Shown: piece after piece, positions 1-8,795 of the stretch
Layout of the letters: each line of letters begins with the position of its first letter
Numbering within the stretch: position 1 is the stretch's first letter
From: Dyella silvae
Lineage (GTDB): Bacteria > Pseudomonadota > Gammaproteobacteria > Xanthomonadales > Rhodanobacteraceae
Direction of reading: 5' to 3'
NCBI RefSeq assembly: GCF_026421305.1
Contig: NZ_JAPJBQ010000008.1
Span: 1 to 64,000, forward strand
DNA length: 64,000 bases
Notes under the pieces: model-generated
Told to the model about the DNA's origin: nothing
The model's input: only the letters and a program-made list of their open reading frames with translations
The model's database searches: none
Program-made: the position numbers and the translations under genes

Positions 1-578
1 GGAAGGCGCGCCATCGGGGTGGCCTTTCTCTTGGTTACTTCTCTTTGGCCACGCAAAGAGAAGTGACCCGCTGTCCGGCAGGACAGCGGAAGCCCGCCGC
101 AGGCGAGCCAGGTCGCGGGAACGCTACGTTAGGGCGAAAGAGCAAAGTCACTGGATGACCAGCCTTCGGCTGTTGTGAAGCGCTTCCAGCCTTCGCTGGG
201 ATGACGGTGAGGGGAATAAACGTTACCGCGAGCACCCGCCCCTCACCCCAGCCCTCTCCCCGGAGGGGAGAGGGAGCCAGGAGCGGCGAGCGCGGCGCGA
301 TACGCGGAACATCCTTCGTTCGAACACACCACCATTGACCAAATAACACCGCCATCCCACGCCACCCATCCAGCCATAGGCAGTAAGGGATAGAGGCAGG
401 AATAGCCTTCATGGTCTAGGGAAAAAAACCCTTGATCAGCCGACAATCCACTGCAATCCAAGCAGTTCCGACTCGCGGGCTTTCGCCCGGCAACGCCAGT
501 CGAGAGCGGCGCGTTTCGAGCACCTAGGGGCTCTCATTCGGCAGGTTGTTCCGCACCACGCGGGGGAGGGTGTAAGCC
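1..578. repeat. Gene-free start of window with composite repeats
   Basis: I see no convincing gene here; open frames run through repeats. From about 35 to 290 there is a composite repeat. It has a segment with AAGTGAC and GCAAAGTCACTGGAT, a half of the dispersed inverted repeat (147-214, ending GGGATGACGGTGAGG), then CACCCGCCCCTCACC and the palindrome CTCTCCCCGGAGGGGAGAG near 253-271. The same order of blocks recurs at about 41600-41820. From 290 to 578 the sequence is lower in repeats and presumably holds the promoter of the downstream cluster, but I cannot assign -35/-10 boxes with confidence. Confidence 0.6.
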
Positions 579-1496
579 ATGCATGCCAGCACCGCCGCTC
601 TCATCGAGATGGATTGGGAGAACTTCGACCCATGGCGCATCCAGCCGGTACGCCACACGATGGCCGATCACCCGCTCCTGCAGCCGGATCAGCTCATCGC
701 CCTCGGCAAACGCTTCCAGGGCAGCAGCCACCTCTTCACCTTCAACAACAATGCCGGCGCCGACGCCAACTTTGATGATGTCGCGCGCCTGTATCCCAAC
801 CGGCGTTCTGTCACCGACACCGTGCAGGGCATCAATGACGCCAAGGCGTGGATGCTGCTTCGCCATGTGCAGGCCGACCCCACCTACCGTGCGCTGATCG
901 ATCGCGCGCTCGATCCGATCATGCCGCACATCGAACGCAAAGATCCCGGCATGTACTACCGCGCTGGGTGGATCTTCATTGCCTCCCCGCACACCATCAC
1001 GCCGTTCCACATCGACCGCAACCACGGCATCTTGCTGCAGATCAACGGCACCAAGAAGGTGTACGTGTGGGATGCGGAAGATATCGACGTGTGCAGCGAG
1101 CTGGCACGCGACTGCTTCCATTCGCGCCATGAGCTGGACAAGGTCAAGTGGCACGAAGAGTTTCGCGAACGCGCACACGTGTTCGAAGTGGGTCCCGGCA
1201 TGGGTGTGTACATGCCCATCACCAGCCCGCACATGGTGGAAACCGGCGACGAGCCATCCATCACCATCAGCCTCACCTACAGCACCAACGCCACGCGCAA
1301 GAACGCGATGGAACATGTCATGCACGACCTGATGCGACGCAAGGGCATCCAGCCGTCGGACATCGGTCAACACCCGCTGCTCGATCGGCTTAGCTACGTG
1401 GGCGCAGTGGCCATGATCGCCATGCGCGGTACCGGCAGCCACCCGCCAGCCTGTCCATCGCTGGCACACCGTACAGCCTACGCCGTGGCGGACTAA
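579..1496 (+). CDS. Cupin-like/JmjC-type Fe(II)/2-oxoglutarate oxygenase
   Basis: A 305-residue soluble protein with the double-stranded beta-helix signature of the cupin-8/JmjC oxygenases. Residues 142-146 read P-F-H-I-D, giving the metal-binding H144-x-D146. A strand follows (QINGTKKVYVW), and the distal histidine is H218 in T-S-P-H-M-V-E. The family hydroxylates amino acids or protein side chains using Fe(II) and 2-oxoglutarate. The gene is first in the plus-strand block and ends 24 bp before the NRPS-PKS gene, so a role in hydroxylating a precursor or the carrier-bound product is plausible. Some members act on proteins or have no known substrate. Family is fairly sure; substrate is unknown. 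Confidence 0.75.
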   Translation: MHASTAALIEMDWENFDPWRIQPVRHTMADHPLLQPDQLIALGKRFQGSSHLFTFNNNAGADANFDDVARLYPNRRSVTDTVQGINDAKAWMLLRHVQADPTYRALIDRALDPIMPHIERKDPGMYYRAGWIFIASPHTITPFHIDRNHGILLQINGTKKVYVWDAEDIDVCSELARDCFHSRHELDKVKWHEEFRERAHVFEVGPGMGVYMPITSPHMVETGDEPSITISLTYSTNATRKNAMEHVMHDLMRRKGIQPSDIGQHPLLDRLSYVGAVAMIAMRGTGSHPPACPSLAHRTAYAVAD

Positions 1497-1520
1497 GCAA
1501 CCGCCGCCGAGCCTGCCCCT

Positions 1521-4500
1521 GTGATCGAAGCGGATGTCGTGAATGCAATGAACGCACACAGCTCAACCACTGAAGACGTCGATTCGGCCGCCATCACGTT
1601 GTTTGATGTTTTGCCTCGCCAGCCGGGTGCCGCCGATAACGACTGGCGTCAGGCGTCGTTCGCTCTCGGCAATGTGCCGGCGAGCGCCCTGCCCTGCGCA
1701 CCGGTCCAGCTGGTGTACGCGGCGCTGGCTCTGGTCGAATCGAAACTCACCGGTGCAAGCAGCGTCAACGCGCTCACGCGCGTGGCTGGTCAATCGCATC
1801 ACACCCAGGTGGAAGTGCCGCGCTCCGCATCGCGTCGCGAATGGCTCGGCTATGTCGCTGGTGCCTTCAACGGAATGTCTGCTGCGTCGACGCATAACCC
1901 ATGGTGCGCCATCGACAGTGACGCACTGCCAACGGGCGACGCCGATGCACACAGCTACTGGCAACTCGATGCAGACGCATCGAACGTGCGGGTGAGCTAC
2001 CGTTCGCCGTTCGACGAGGCCAACGTCGCGGTGCTCGGGCGTTGTGTGCAGCTTGCGCTGAACGCGTTGCTTGCATCAGACACTGATCTTCTCGCAGACA
2101 TCGGCCTGATCGACGCGGCACAACGCCAACAGTTGCTGCACGAGTGGAACGATACCGCCGTGCCGCGCCAGCCCGGCGATACCGTGCATGCGCTGTTCGC
2201 CACCGTGGCGCGTCGTTATCCCGAGCGTCTGGCTGTCGTTTCCGGCGACACCTCACTGCGCTATGACGAACTCAATGATCGCGCCGATCGCGTCGCCACT
2301 GGCCTGGCTGCCGCGGGGATCAAGCCGGGCGATACCGTGGGTTTGCTGCTTGAGCGCTCGCCGGACGCCATCATCGCGATCCTCGCCATCCTCAAAGCCG
2401 GCGCCGCCTATCTTCCGCTCGATGCAGGCCATCCTGAGGAACGGCTGGCGTTCACGCTCAATGATGCAAAGACCGCACTGGTGATCGCGTCGCCCGGCAC
2501 TACACCGCCGGCGGGCGCCAACATGCCCTTTCAGCCACTCGATCGTCTGGAAGCACCGGTACCCAGGGCATCCTTTCCCGCACTGGACGGCGACGCCCTT
2601 GCCTATTTGATGTACACGTCCGGCTCGACCGGCACGCCCAAGGGCACGCAGATCATGCACCGCTCGATCATCCGCCTGGTGCGTGAGGTGGACTATGTGA
2701 CGTTCGGCAATGCCCCGCGCGTACTGCATGCCGCGCCGCTGGGCTTCGATGCGTCAACGCTGGAAATCTGGGGCGCCTTGCTCAATGGCGGCACCTGCAT
2801 CATCCACAACGAGCGCATTCCCACCGGTTGCGGCCTGGCGCGCACCATCCAGCGGCACGATGCGCGTATCGCATGGCTCACCGCCGCGCTGTTCAACGCC
2901 ATCGTCGATGACGACGCCACCCGGCTGGAAGGCTTGCGCCAACTGCTGATCGGTGGCGAAGCCTTGTCCGTGGCGCATGTGCGCAAGGCCTACGCTGCCT
3001 TGCCCGATGTCACCATCATCAACGGCTATGGCCCCACGGAATGCACCACGTTCTCGGCCACGTACGCCATTCCGCGCACGCTGGACGAACACGCACACTC
3101 CGTTCCCATTGGCCATCCCATTCCAAACACCACCCTGCACGTGCTCAACGCCCAGGGTGAACACGTGCCCGTCGGCGTGGCAGGCGAGCTCTACATCGGC
3201 GGCGCCGGTCTCGCGCGCGGCTATCTCGGGCAACCGGCGCTCACCGCCGAACGTTTCGTGCCCGATCCCTTCAGTGCGCCCGGCGAACGCCTCTATCGCA
3301 CCGGCGATCTGGTGCGCTGGCTGCCGGAAGGTGTGGTCGAGTTCATCGGCCGCACCGACCATCAGGTAAAGATTCGCGGCTTCCGCATCGAGCTCGGCGA
3401 AATCGAAGCGGCGTTGCAGCGCATCCCCGGCGTACGCGCCGGTGCGGTGCTGGCACGCGAAGACCATCCCGGCCAGAAGCGCCTCGTCGCTTACTACGTC
3501 AGCAGCAACGGAGACGTCACGGCACGCCAGCTGCGTGAACAGCTCGCGCGCGGCCTGCCCGAGTTCATGGTGCCGGCGATTTATCTGCGTCTGGACAGCC
3601 TGCCGGTCACACCCAACGGCAAGCTGGACCGGCGGGCGCTCCCCGCTCCCGACGGCCGCCGCCCAGAGCTGGCCAATCCTTACGCGTCGGCAGCCAATGC
3701 GCTGGAAGCGAAGCTCTGCACGCTGTTTGCCGATGCGCTCGGTCTGGATCAGGTGGGCCGCCACGACAACTTCTTCGAACTGGGCGGCCACTCACTGCTC
3801 GCCGTGCGCACGCTCGCCCGCATTCACGCCGAGCTGTCGCATACGCCAACCATCCCGGCGTTCTTCGGCAACCCGACGCCTGCCGCGCTGGCGGCATTGA
3901 TCGAAGGCCACGATACGCACACGGCGCTGGCCGCGCGCATCGGGCGCGGCCGCGAAGGCGATCCGGGCGAAGCTATCGCCATTATCAGCATGGCCGGCCG
4001 CTTTCCCGGTGCCAGCGATGTGGAGTCTTTCTGGACTCATCTGTGCGAAGGCCGGGAATCGATCCGCTACTTCCAACCCAACGAACTCGACCCCGCGGTA
4101 CCCGCCACGGATCGCGACGACCCCGCCTATGTCGCGGCCCGTGGCGTGATCGACGGCGTCGAGGATTTCGACGCGCCGTTTTTCGGCATGTCGCCGCGCG
4201 AAGCCGAGCTTACCGACCCGCAGCAGCGCGTTTTCCTCGAGCTGTGTTGGGAATGCATGGAACGCGCCGGCTATGTACCCGATACGCACAAGGCACCCGT
4301 CGGCGTGTTCGGCGGCATGCACAACGCCACCTATTTCCAGCGTCAGCTCAGCAGCCGCCCCGACCTGATCGACAAGCTCGGCGCGTTCCAGGTCATGCTG
4401 GCCAACGAGAAGGACTATCTCGCCACCCGCGTCGCGCACAAACTCAATCTCACCGGGCCGGCCATCAGCATGAACACGGCCTGCTCGACGTCGCTGGTGG

Positions 4501-7500
4501 CCATCTGTCAGGCCGTCGCCGCGTTACGTTCCGGGCAGTGCGATATGGCGCTGGCCGGCGGCTCGTCGATCACCTGCCCGCCCCGTAGCGGCTATCTCTC
4601 GCAGGAAGGGTCGATGCTGTCGCCCGACGGGCACACGCGCACGTTCGACGCGCAGGCTCAGGGCACCGTATTCAGCGATGGCGCGGCAGTCGTTCTGCTG
4701 AAGCGACTGTCGGATGCGCAACGCGATGGCGACGCCATCATCGCGCTCGTACGCGGTATCGCAGTCAACAACGATGGCGGCATCAAGGCCAGCTTTACCG
4801 CGCCGAGCAGCGCGGGCCAGGCGGCCGTCATTCGCATGGCGCTCGATGATGCGGGCGTCGACGCGCGTTCCATTTCCTACGTCGAAGCGCACGGCACCGC
4901 CACGCCGCTGGGCGATCCCATCGAAATTGAAGGACTGACCACAGCATTTCGCGAGTACACCGACGAACGCGGCTTCTGCGCCGTCGGCTCGGTGAAGAGC
5001 AACGTCGGCCACCTGGTGATGGCAGCCGGTGCCACCAGCGTGATCAAGACGGCGCTGTCTTTGCGCGAACGCTTGCTGCCGCCCAGCATCAATTTCCAGG
5101 CGACCAACCCCAAGATCGACTTTGCCAACTCGCCGTTCGTCGTCAATGACACGCTGCGCGAATGGCCCTCCGAGGCCGGTCCGCGCCGCGCCGGCGTCAG
5201 CTCGTTCGGCGTCGGTGGCACCAACGCGCATGTCATTCTGGAAGAACCTCCGGCCGTCCAACCCTCCGACGCCACGAGCGGGCCCCGGCTTTTGTTGCTC
5301 TCCGCACGCTCTGCAGATGCGGCGAGCCAGGCGGCCGCGCGTCTCGCCGATCACCTCACCGCGCGACCCGACGAGAACCTCGCCGACGTCGCCTACACCC
5401 TGTACCAGGGCCGCAAGGGTTTTGCTCAACGCTTGCACGTGGTGGCGAACAGTACCGATGAGGCAGTCGCCCGCCTGCGCGAACTGACATCCTCGAACGC
5501 ACGCGCCGCCACCAGCCCCGCACCGGACGTGGTGTTCCTGTTCCCCGGCCAGGGCTCTCAATATGCCGGCATGGGCCGCGCGCTGTATGCCGCCGAACCC
5601 GTGTTCTGCGCCGCCATCGATGAGTGCGCGCAGCTATTCCATGCCGAGCTCGGCTTCGATCTGCGCGAACGCCTGTTCGCCGACGATGCCGATGCGCTGC
5701 GCGAAACCTCGCTGACGCAGCCTGCGACCTTCGCCATCGAATACGCGCTGGCGAAACTCTGGATCTCGGTCGGCGTACACCCGATAGCCATGATCGGCCA
5801 CAGCGTCGGCGAGTTCGTCGCAGCCGTGCTTGCCGGCGTGATGAGCCTTGCCGATGGCGCGCGGCTGGTGGCACGACGTGGCCGCCTGATGCAGGCCATG
5901 CCAGCCGGTTCCATGTTGTCGGTGCGCATGGATGCCGCCCAGCTCATCGCTCGCCTGCCGCCAACGCTTCAATTGGCCGCCGAAAATTCTCCGCAGGCCA
6001 GTGTCGCCAGCGGCCCAACGGCAGAGGTCGAAGCGTTCAAAGCGACCCTCGACAACGAAGGCATCGCCTGTCGTCTGCTGCAGACCTCCCACGCGTTCCA
6101 CTCCGCAATGATGGATCCGGCGCTTCCGCCATTCCGTCAGGAAGTGGAAAGCGTCGCCTTGTCCGCACCGGCCATTCCCATCATTTCAACGCTGACTGGC
6201 GCACCGCTCAGCGACGACGAAGCACGCTCCGTCGATTACTGGACCAGCCATCTGCGCGGCACCGTGCGTTTCTCCAGTGCATTCGCCTCGCAACTCGAAC
6301 ACACCACGGCCCTGTTTGTGGAACTGGGGCCACGCACTGCGCTCACCACGCTCGCACGGCAACATCCGCAAAGCCGGGGACGCACCATCGTGCCGTCGCT
6401 GGCCGATACGCCCGACAACGAGCACACCGCCTGGCTAAACGCCGTAGGCACGCTCTGGTGCTCCGGTGCATCGCTTGGCCTGTGCGTGCTCGATCGCCGC
6501 CAGCGCCGTCATCGCGTGCGCTTGCCCACCTATCCGTTTGAACGCAAGCGCCACTGGATCGACGCCGCGCCGCTGGGCGCCGCCGCACCCGTGGCAGCGC
6601 CGGCTGTTGCGGCGCCCACCAACGTCGTTCCTCTGTTCAACCCAACGTCTGCACCACTTGCGGAGAGTCCCATGGATGCTGTTCTCCCCGATGCGAAGGC
6701 TGGTTCTGCGCGTGTCACCCGGCTGATGAACCAGCTCACCGAGCTGTTTGAAGACGTGGCCGGCACCGAGCTGCAAGGTGTGGATCCCACGGCCGGCTTC
6801 GTCGAACTCGGTCTGGATTCGCTGGCGCTGACCCAGGTGGCGCTGCAATTGCAGAAAACCTTCGCGCTGAAGATCACCTTCCGCGAACTGATGGAGTCGT
6901 TCTCCACATTCGAGCGTCTCGCCATGCACATCGATCAAATGTTGCCACCCGATACCGCCGCACCGGCCGCGCCCGCCGCCAGTGCGACCGCTCCCGCGCC
7001 GACCGTTGCCGCCGTTGCCATGCCCGCCATCCACGCCGGCGCGACCGGCAATGTGATGCAAGACGTGATCCAGCAGCAGATGCTGATCATGCAGCAGCAG
7101 CTGGCTTTGCTGGCCGCCGCGACTCAGGGCGTGGCGCCGGTGGCCGCACAGGCAGCGCCGCCACCGGCAGCCCCGGTCGCCGCACCGGCGCAAGCGGCCA
7201 GCGCCCAGGCACCGGCACCGGACGAGGAAGCCACGCTCGCCCACACCACTTACGACGTCAAGAAAGCCTTCGGCGCCATCGCGCGTATTCACTCCACCCA
7301 GACGGACCTCACCGAGCGCCAGCGTGCTCGCCTCGACGCCTTCATGCGCCGCTACATCGACCGCACACGCGCATCCAAGGAATACACGCAACGCCACCGC
7401 AATCACCTCGCTGATCCGCGCGTGGTCAACGGCTTCCGTCCGCTGCTCAAGGAAATGATCTACCAGATCGTCATCAACCGCTCCAAGGGTTCCAAGGTGT

Positions 7501-8795
7501 GGGATCTGGACGGTAACGAGTACGTCGACGCGCTCAACGGCTTTGGCATGAACCTGTTCGGCTGGCAGCCGGATTTCGTGCTCGACGCCGTACGCCGTCA
7601 GCTGGACTCCGGCTACGAAATCGGCCCGCAGCATCCGCTGGCCGGTGAAGTCGCCGAACAGATCTGCGAGCTCACCGGCTTCGACCGCGCCGCGCTGTGC
7701 AACACGGGCTCCGAGGCGGTGATGGGCACCATCCGCATCGCACGCACCGTCACCGGCCGCGACACGCTGGTGATCTTTACCGGTTCGTATCACGGCATCT
7801 TCGATGAAGTGATCGTGCGTGGCACCAAGAAGCTGCGCTCCGTGCCGGCCGCGCCGGGCATTCTGCGCAACACCTCTGAAAACGTGCTGGTGCTCGACTA
7901 CGGCACGCCGGAGTCGTTGCAGATCATCCGCGAGCGGGCCTCGAGCATCGCCGCCGTGCTGGTGGAGCCGGTGCAGAGCCGTCGCCCGGATTTCCAGCCG
8001 CGCGATTTCCTGAAGGAACTGCGCGCCATCACCGCCGACGCCGGCGCATTGCTGATCTTCGACGAAGTCGTCACCGGATTCCGCTCGCATCCGCGCGGTG
8101 CGCAGGCGGTGCTTGGCATCGATGCGGATCTCGCTTCCTACGGCAAGGTGGTGGGCGGCGGCTTCCCCATTGGTGTCATCGCCGGCAAGCGCCGCTTCAT
8201 GGACGCGCTGGATGGCGGCAGCTGGCAGTACGGCGACGCGTCGATTCCGACCGTGGGTGTGACCTACTTCGCCGGCACCTTCGTGCGCCATCCGCTGGCG
8301 CTGGCCGCCGCGCATGCGGTGCTCGATCACCTCAAGGCCAACGGCGCGGCCCTGCAGGAGCGCCTCAACGCGCGCACCGCGCTACTGATGGATGAACTCA
8401 ACGCCTTCTGCGCGAGCGTGGGTGCCCCGGTCCAGCTGGTGCATTTCGCGTCAGTGTGGAAGACCAGTTTCACCGAAGACCACCCGCTGCAGGACCTGCT
8501 GTTCGCCATGATGCGCAGCCGCGGCATCCATGTGCTGGACAACTTCCCCTGCTTCTTCACCACCTCGCACAGCGAGCAGGACTTCGTGGCCATCGCCAAG
8601 GCCTTCAAGGAGTCGGTGCTGGAAATGCAGGAAGCCGAATTCCTGCCGCGCAAGAAGAATGTGGAAACGCTGGCGTTTGACGCCAACCGCCCGCCGGTGA
8701 CGGGTGCCCGTCTTGGCAAGGATCAGGACGGCAGCCCCGCGTGGTTCGTTCCGAACCCGGACGTCCCCGGCAAGTACATGAGGGTGAACGCATGA
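1521..8795 (+). CDS. Hybrid NRPS-PKS-aminotransferase (A-PCP-KS-AT-ACP-AMT)
   Basis: A 2424-residue assembly-line protein. Residues 1-215 resemble the tail of a condensation domain but lack HHxxxDG. The A domain (about 220-690) has YTSGSTGTPKG at 365-375; its specificity positions read DALWLGGTFK by my alignment, close to valine codes. PCP serine is S758 (LGGHSLL). KS (about 815-1240) keeps C988 and both histidines (EAHGT, NVGHL). AT (about 1336-1640) has S1428 in GHSVGEF and HAFH at 1524-1527, the malonyl-type motif. ACP serine is S1767 (GLDSLAL). A class III PLP aminotransferase (about 1880-2400) has K2209. No KR or DH is present, so the beta-ketone should be transaminated directly. GTG at 1521 is used; ATG at 1548 is an alternative. 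The stop overlaps the next start (ATGA). Confidence 0.92.
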   Translation: MIEADVVNAMNAHSSTTEDVDSAAITLFDVLPRQPGAADNDWRQASFALGNVPASALPCAPVQLVYAALALVESKLTGASSVNALTRVAGQSHHTQVEVPRSASRREWLGYVAGAFNGMSAASTHNPWCAIDSDALPTGDADAHSYWQLDADASNVRVSYRSPFDEANVAVLGRCVQLALNALLASDTDLLADIGLIDAAQRQQLLHEWNDTAVPRQPGDTVHALFATVARRYPERLAVVSGDTSLRYDELNDRADRVATGLAAAGIKPGDTVGLLLERSPDAIIAILAILKAGAAYLPLDAGHPEERLAFTLNDAKTALVIASPGTTPPAGANMPFQPLDRLEAPVPRASFPALDGDALAYLMYTSGSTGTPKGTQIMHRSIIRLVREVDYVTFGNAPRVLHAAPLGFDASTLEIWGALLNGGTCIIHNERIPTGCGLARTIQRHDARIAWLTAALFNAIVDDDATRLEGLRQLLIGGEALSVAHVRKAYAALPDVTIINGYGPTECTTFSATYAIPRTLDEHAHSVPIGHPIPNTTLHVLNAQGEHVPVGVAGELYIGGAGLARGYLGQPALTAERFVPDPFSAPGERLYRTGDLVRWLPEGVVEFIGRTDHQVKIRGFRIELGEIEAALQRIPGVRAGAVLAREDHPGQKRLVAYYVSSNGDVTARQLREQLARGLPEFMVPAIYLRLDSLPVTPNGKLDRRALPAPDGRRPELANPYASAANALEAKLCTLFADALGLDQVGRHDNFFELGGHSLLAVRTLARIHAELSHTPTIPAFFGNPTPAALAALIEGHDTHTALAARIGRGREGDPGEAIAIISMAGRFPGASDVESFWTHLCEGRESIRYFQPNELDPAVPATDRDDPAYVAARGVIDGVEDFDAPFFGMSPREAELTDPQQRVFLELCWECMERAGYVPDTHKAPVGVFGGMHNATYFQRQLSSRPDLIDKLGAFQVMLANEKDYLATRVAHKLNLTGPAISMNTACSTSLVAICQAVAALRSGQCDMALAGGSSITCPPRSGYLSQEGSMLSPDGHTRTFDAQAQGTVFSDGAAVVLLKRLSDAQRDGDAIIALVRGIAVNNDGGIKASFTAPSSAGQAAVIRMALDDAGVDARSISYVEAHGTATPLGDPIEIEGLTTAFREYTDERGFCAVGSVKSNVGHLVMAAGATSVIKTALSLRERLLPPSINFQATNPKIDFANSPFVVNDTLREWPSEAGPRRAGVSSFGVGGTNAHVILEEPPAVQPSDATSGPRLLLLSARSADAASQAAARLADHLTARPDENLADVAYTLYQGRKGFAQRLHVVANSTDEAVARLRELTSSNARAATSPAPDVVFLFPGQGSQYAGMGRALYAAEPVFCAAIDECAQLFHAELGFDLRERLFADDADALRETSLTQPATFAIEYALAKLWISVGVHPIAMIGHSVGEFVAAVLAGVMSLADGARLVARRGRLMQAMPAGSMLSVRMDAAQLIARLPPTLQLAAENSPQASVASGPTAEVEAFKATLDNEGIACRLLQTSHAFHSAMMDPALPPFRQEVESVALSAPAIPIISTLTGAPLSDDEARSVDYWTSHLRGTVRFSSAFASQLEHTTALFVELGPRTALTTLARQHPQSRGRTIVPSLADTPDNEHTAWLNAVGTLWCSGASLGLCVLDRRQRRHRVRLPTYPFERKRHWIDAAPLGAAAPVAAPAVAAPTNVVPLFNPTSAPLAESPMDAVLPDAKAGSARVTRLMNQLTELFEDVAGTELQGVDPTAGFVELGLDSLALTQVALQLQKTFALKITFRELMESFSTFERLAMHIDQMLPPDTAAPAAPAASATAPAPTVAAVAMPAIHAGATGNVMQDVIQQQMLIMQQQLALLAAATQGVAPVAAQAAPPPAAPVAAPAQAASAQAPAPDEEATLAHTTYDVKKAFGAIARIHSTQTDLTERQRARLDAFMRRYIDRTRASKEYTQRHRNHLADPRVVNGFRPLLKEMIYQIVINRSKGSKVWDLDGNEYVDALNGFGMNLFGWQPDFVLDAVRRQLDSGYEIGPQHPLAGEVAEQICELTGFDRAALCNTGSEAVMGTIRIARTVTGRDTLVIFTGSYHGIFDEVIVRGTKKLRSVPAAPGILRNTSENVLVLDYGTPESLQIIRERASSIAAVLVEPVQSRRPDFQPRDFLKELRAITADAGALLIFDEVVTGFRSHPRGAQAVLGIDADLASYGKVVGGGFPIGVIAGKRRFMDALDGGSWQYGDASIPTVGVTYFAGTFVRHPLALAAAHAVLDHLKANGAALQERLNARTALLMDELNAFCASVGAPVQLVHFASVWKTSFTEDHPLQDLLFAMMRSRGIHVLDNFPCFFTTSHSEQDFVAIAKAFKESVLEMQEAEFLPRKKNVETLAFDANRPPVTGARLGKDQDGSPAWFVPNPDVPGKYMRVNA

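Noticed and set aside
6435-8330. A 631-aa minus-strand frame inside the NRPS-PKS gene
   Set aside because: Antisense to intact ACP and aminotransferase domains; no start context or motif.
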